Of a stretch of 64,000 nucleotides of DNA, positions 63,851 through 64,000 are shown piece by piece. Both the position numbers and the translations under genes were made by a program. This DNA comes from Septoria linicola (taxonomy: Eukaryota; Ascomycota; Dothideomycetes; Mycosphaerellales; Mycosphaerellaceae): contig CP099421.1 of assembly GCA_024114885.1 (NCBI GenBank), forward strand, positions 682,001 through 746,000, given 5' to 3'. The stretch's first letter is position 1; the number at the start of each line of letters is the position of its first letter. The notes beneath the pieces are model-generated. The model searched no databases. It saw only the letters and a program-made list of their open reading frames with translations, and was not told where the DNA came from.

Positions 63851-64000
63851 GAACCAAATCGTAATCAACATTAGCTGTTGATTATGCTCAATAGTATATT
63901 CTAGGTTTCAGACCGTGAGCTGCTCTGATACTAAGAACTTCAAGTCGTGGGAGCAACATCTTCGAATTTCAGACTTTTGGCAAGGCTCAACCCCACTTTC

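Overview
The window looks like a chromosome segment of a filamentous ascomycete (Pezizomycotina), most likely a Dothideomycete. The evidence is a full-length alpha-1,3-glucan synthase, an Ayg1-type hydrolase, an EMRE-less type MCU, short introns of about 48-61 nt with GTAAGT/CTAAC/CAG signals, genes on both strands without operons, and an AT-rich island showing repeat-induced point mutation (RIP). The species assignment is inference; family assignments rest on motifs read from the translations.

Layout. 1-10.8 kb: a left-truncated secreted GH13 amylase-like gene, divergent from the 2,401-residue glucan synthase (cell-wall alpha-glucan module). 11.4-20.6 kb: Erg27 sterol 3-ketoreductase, a hypothetical gene, trans-3-hydroxy-L-proline dehydratase, an Ayg1-like polyketide-shortening hydrolase, telomere protein Stn1 divergent from a DNAJC9-like co-chaperone, and a stand-alone 2Fe-2S ferredoxin. 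20.8-29.2 kb: a Dal5-type MFS gene with an in-frame stop, an intact DHA1 MFS gene, a tRNA-Ser(GCU) gene, a secreted Apple-like protein and a frameshifted VOC gene. 30.4-40.2 kb: a polyQ Zn2Cys6 regulator, a disordered hypothetical protein, an amidase divergent from a GFA/CENP-V protein, and a frameshifted Rossmann protein. 41.8-56.2 kb: a defensin-like peptide, a GPI-type Cys-rich protein, MCU, aconitase X (putative cis-3-hydroxyproline dehydratase), a decayed kinase-like gene, a secreted 4-Cys protein, Swc2/Vps72 and a small coiled-coil protein. 56.9-63.85 kb: an AT-rich RIP island holding a complete Ty1/copia element with 277-bp LTRs and a 5-bp target duplication.

The most striking signal is the tRNA-Ser(GCU) gene at 25563-25781 (minus). 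A perfect class II serine cloverleaf appears only when three introns are removed: the usual one after position 37, and two of 51 and 52 nt after positions 9 and 51. These two carry fungal spliceosomal-type GTACG, CTAAY and AG signals, although the gene has a Pol III-type T7 terminator.

Housekeeping genes are intact, whereas several accessory genes carry one or two lesions each. This suggests real decay of dispensable genes rather than general sequence error. Genes are mostly independently transcribed; likely functional pairs are amylase/glucan synthase and the two hydroxyproline dehydratases.
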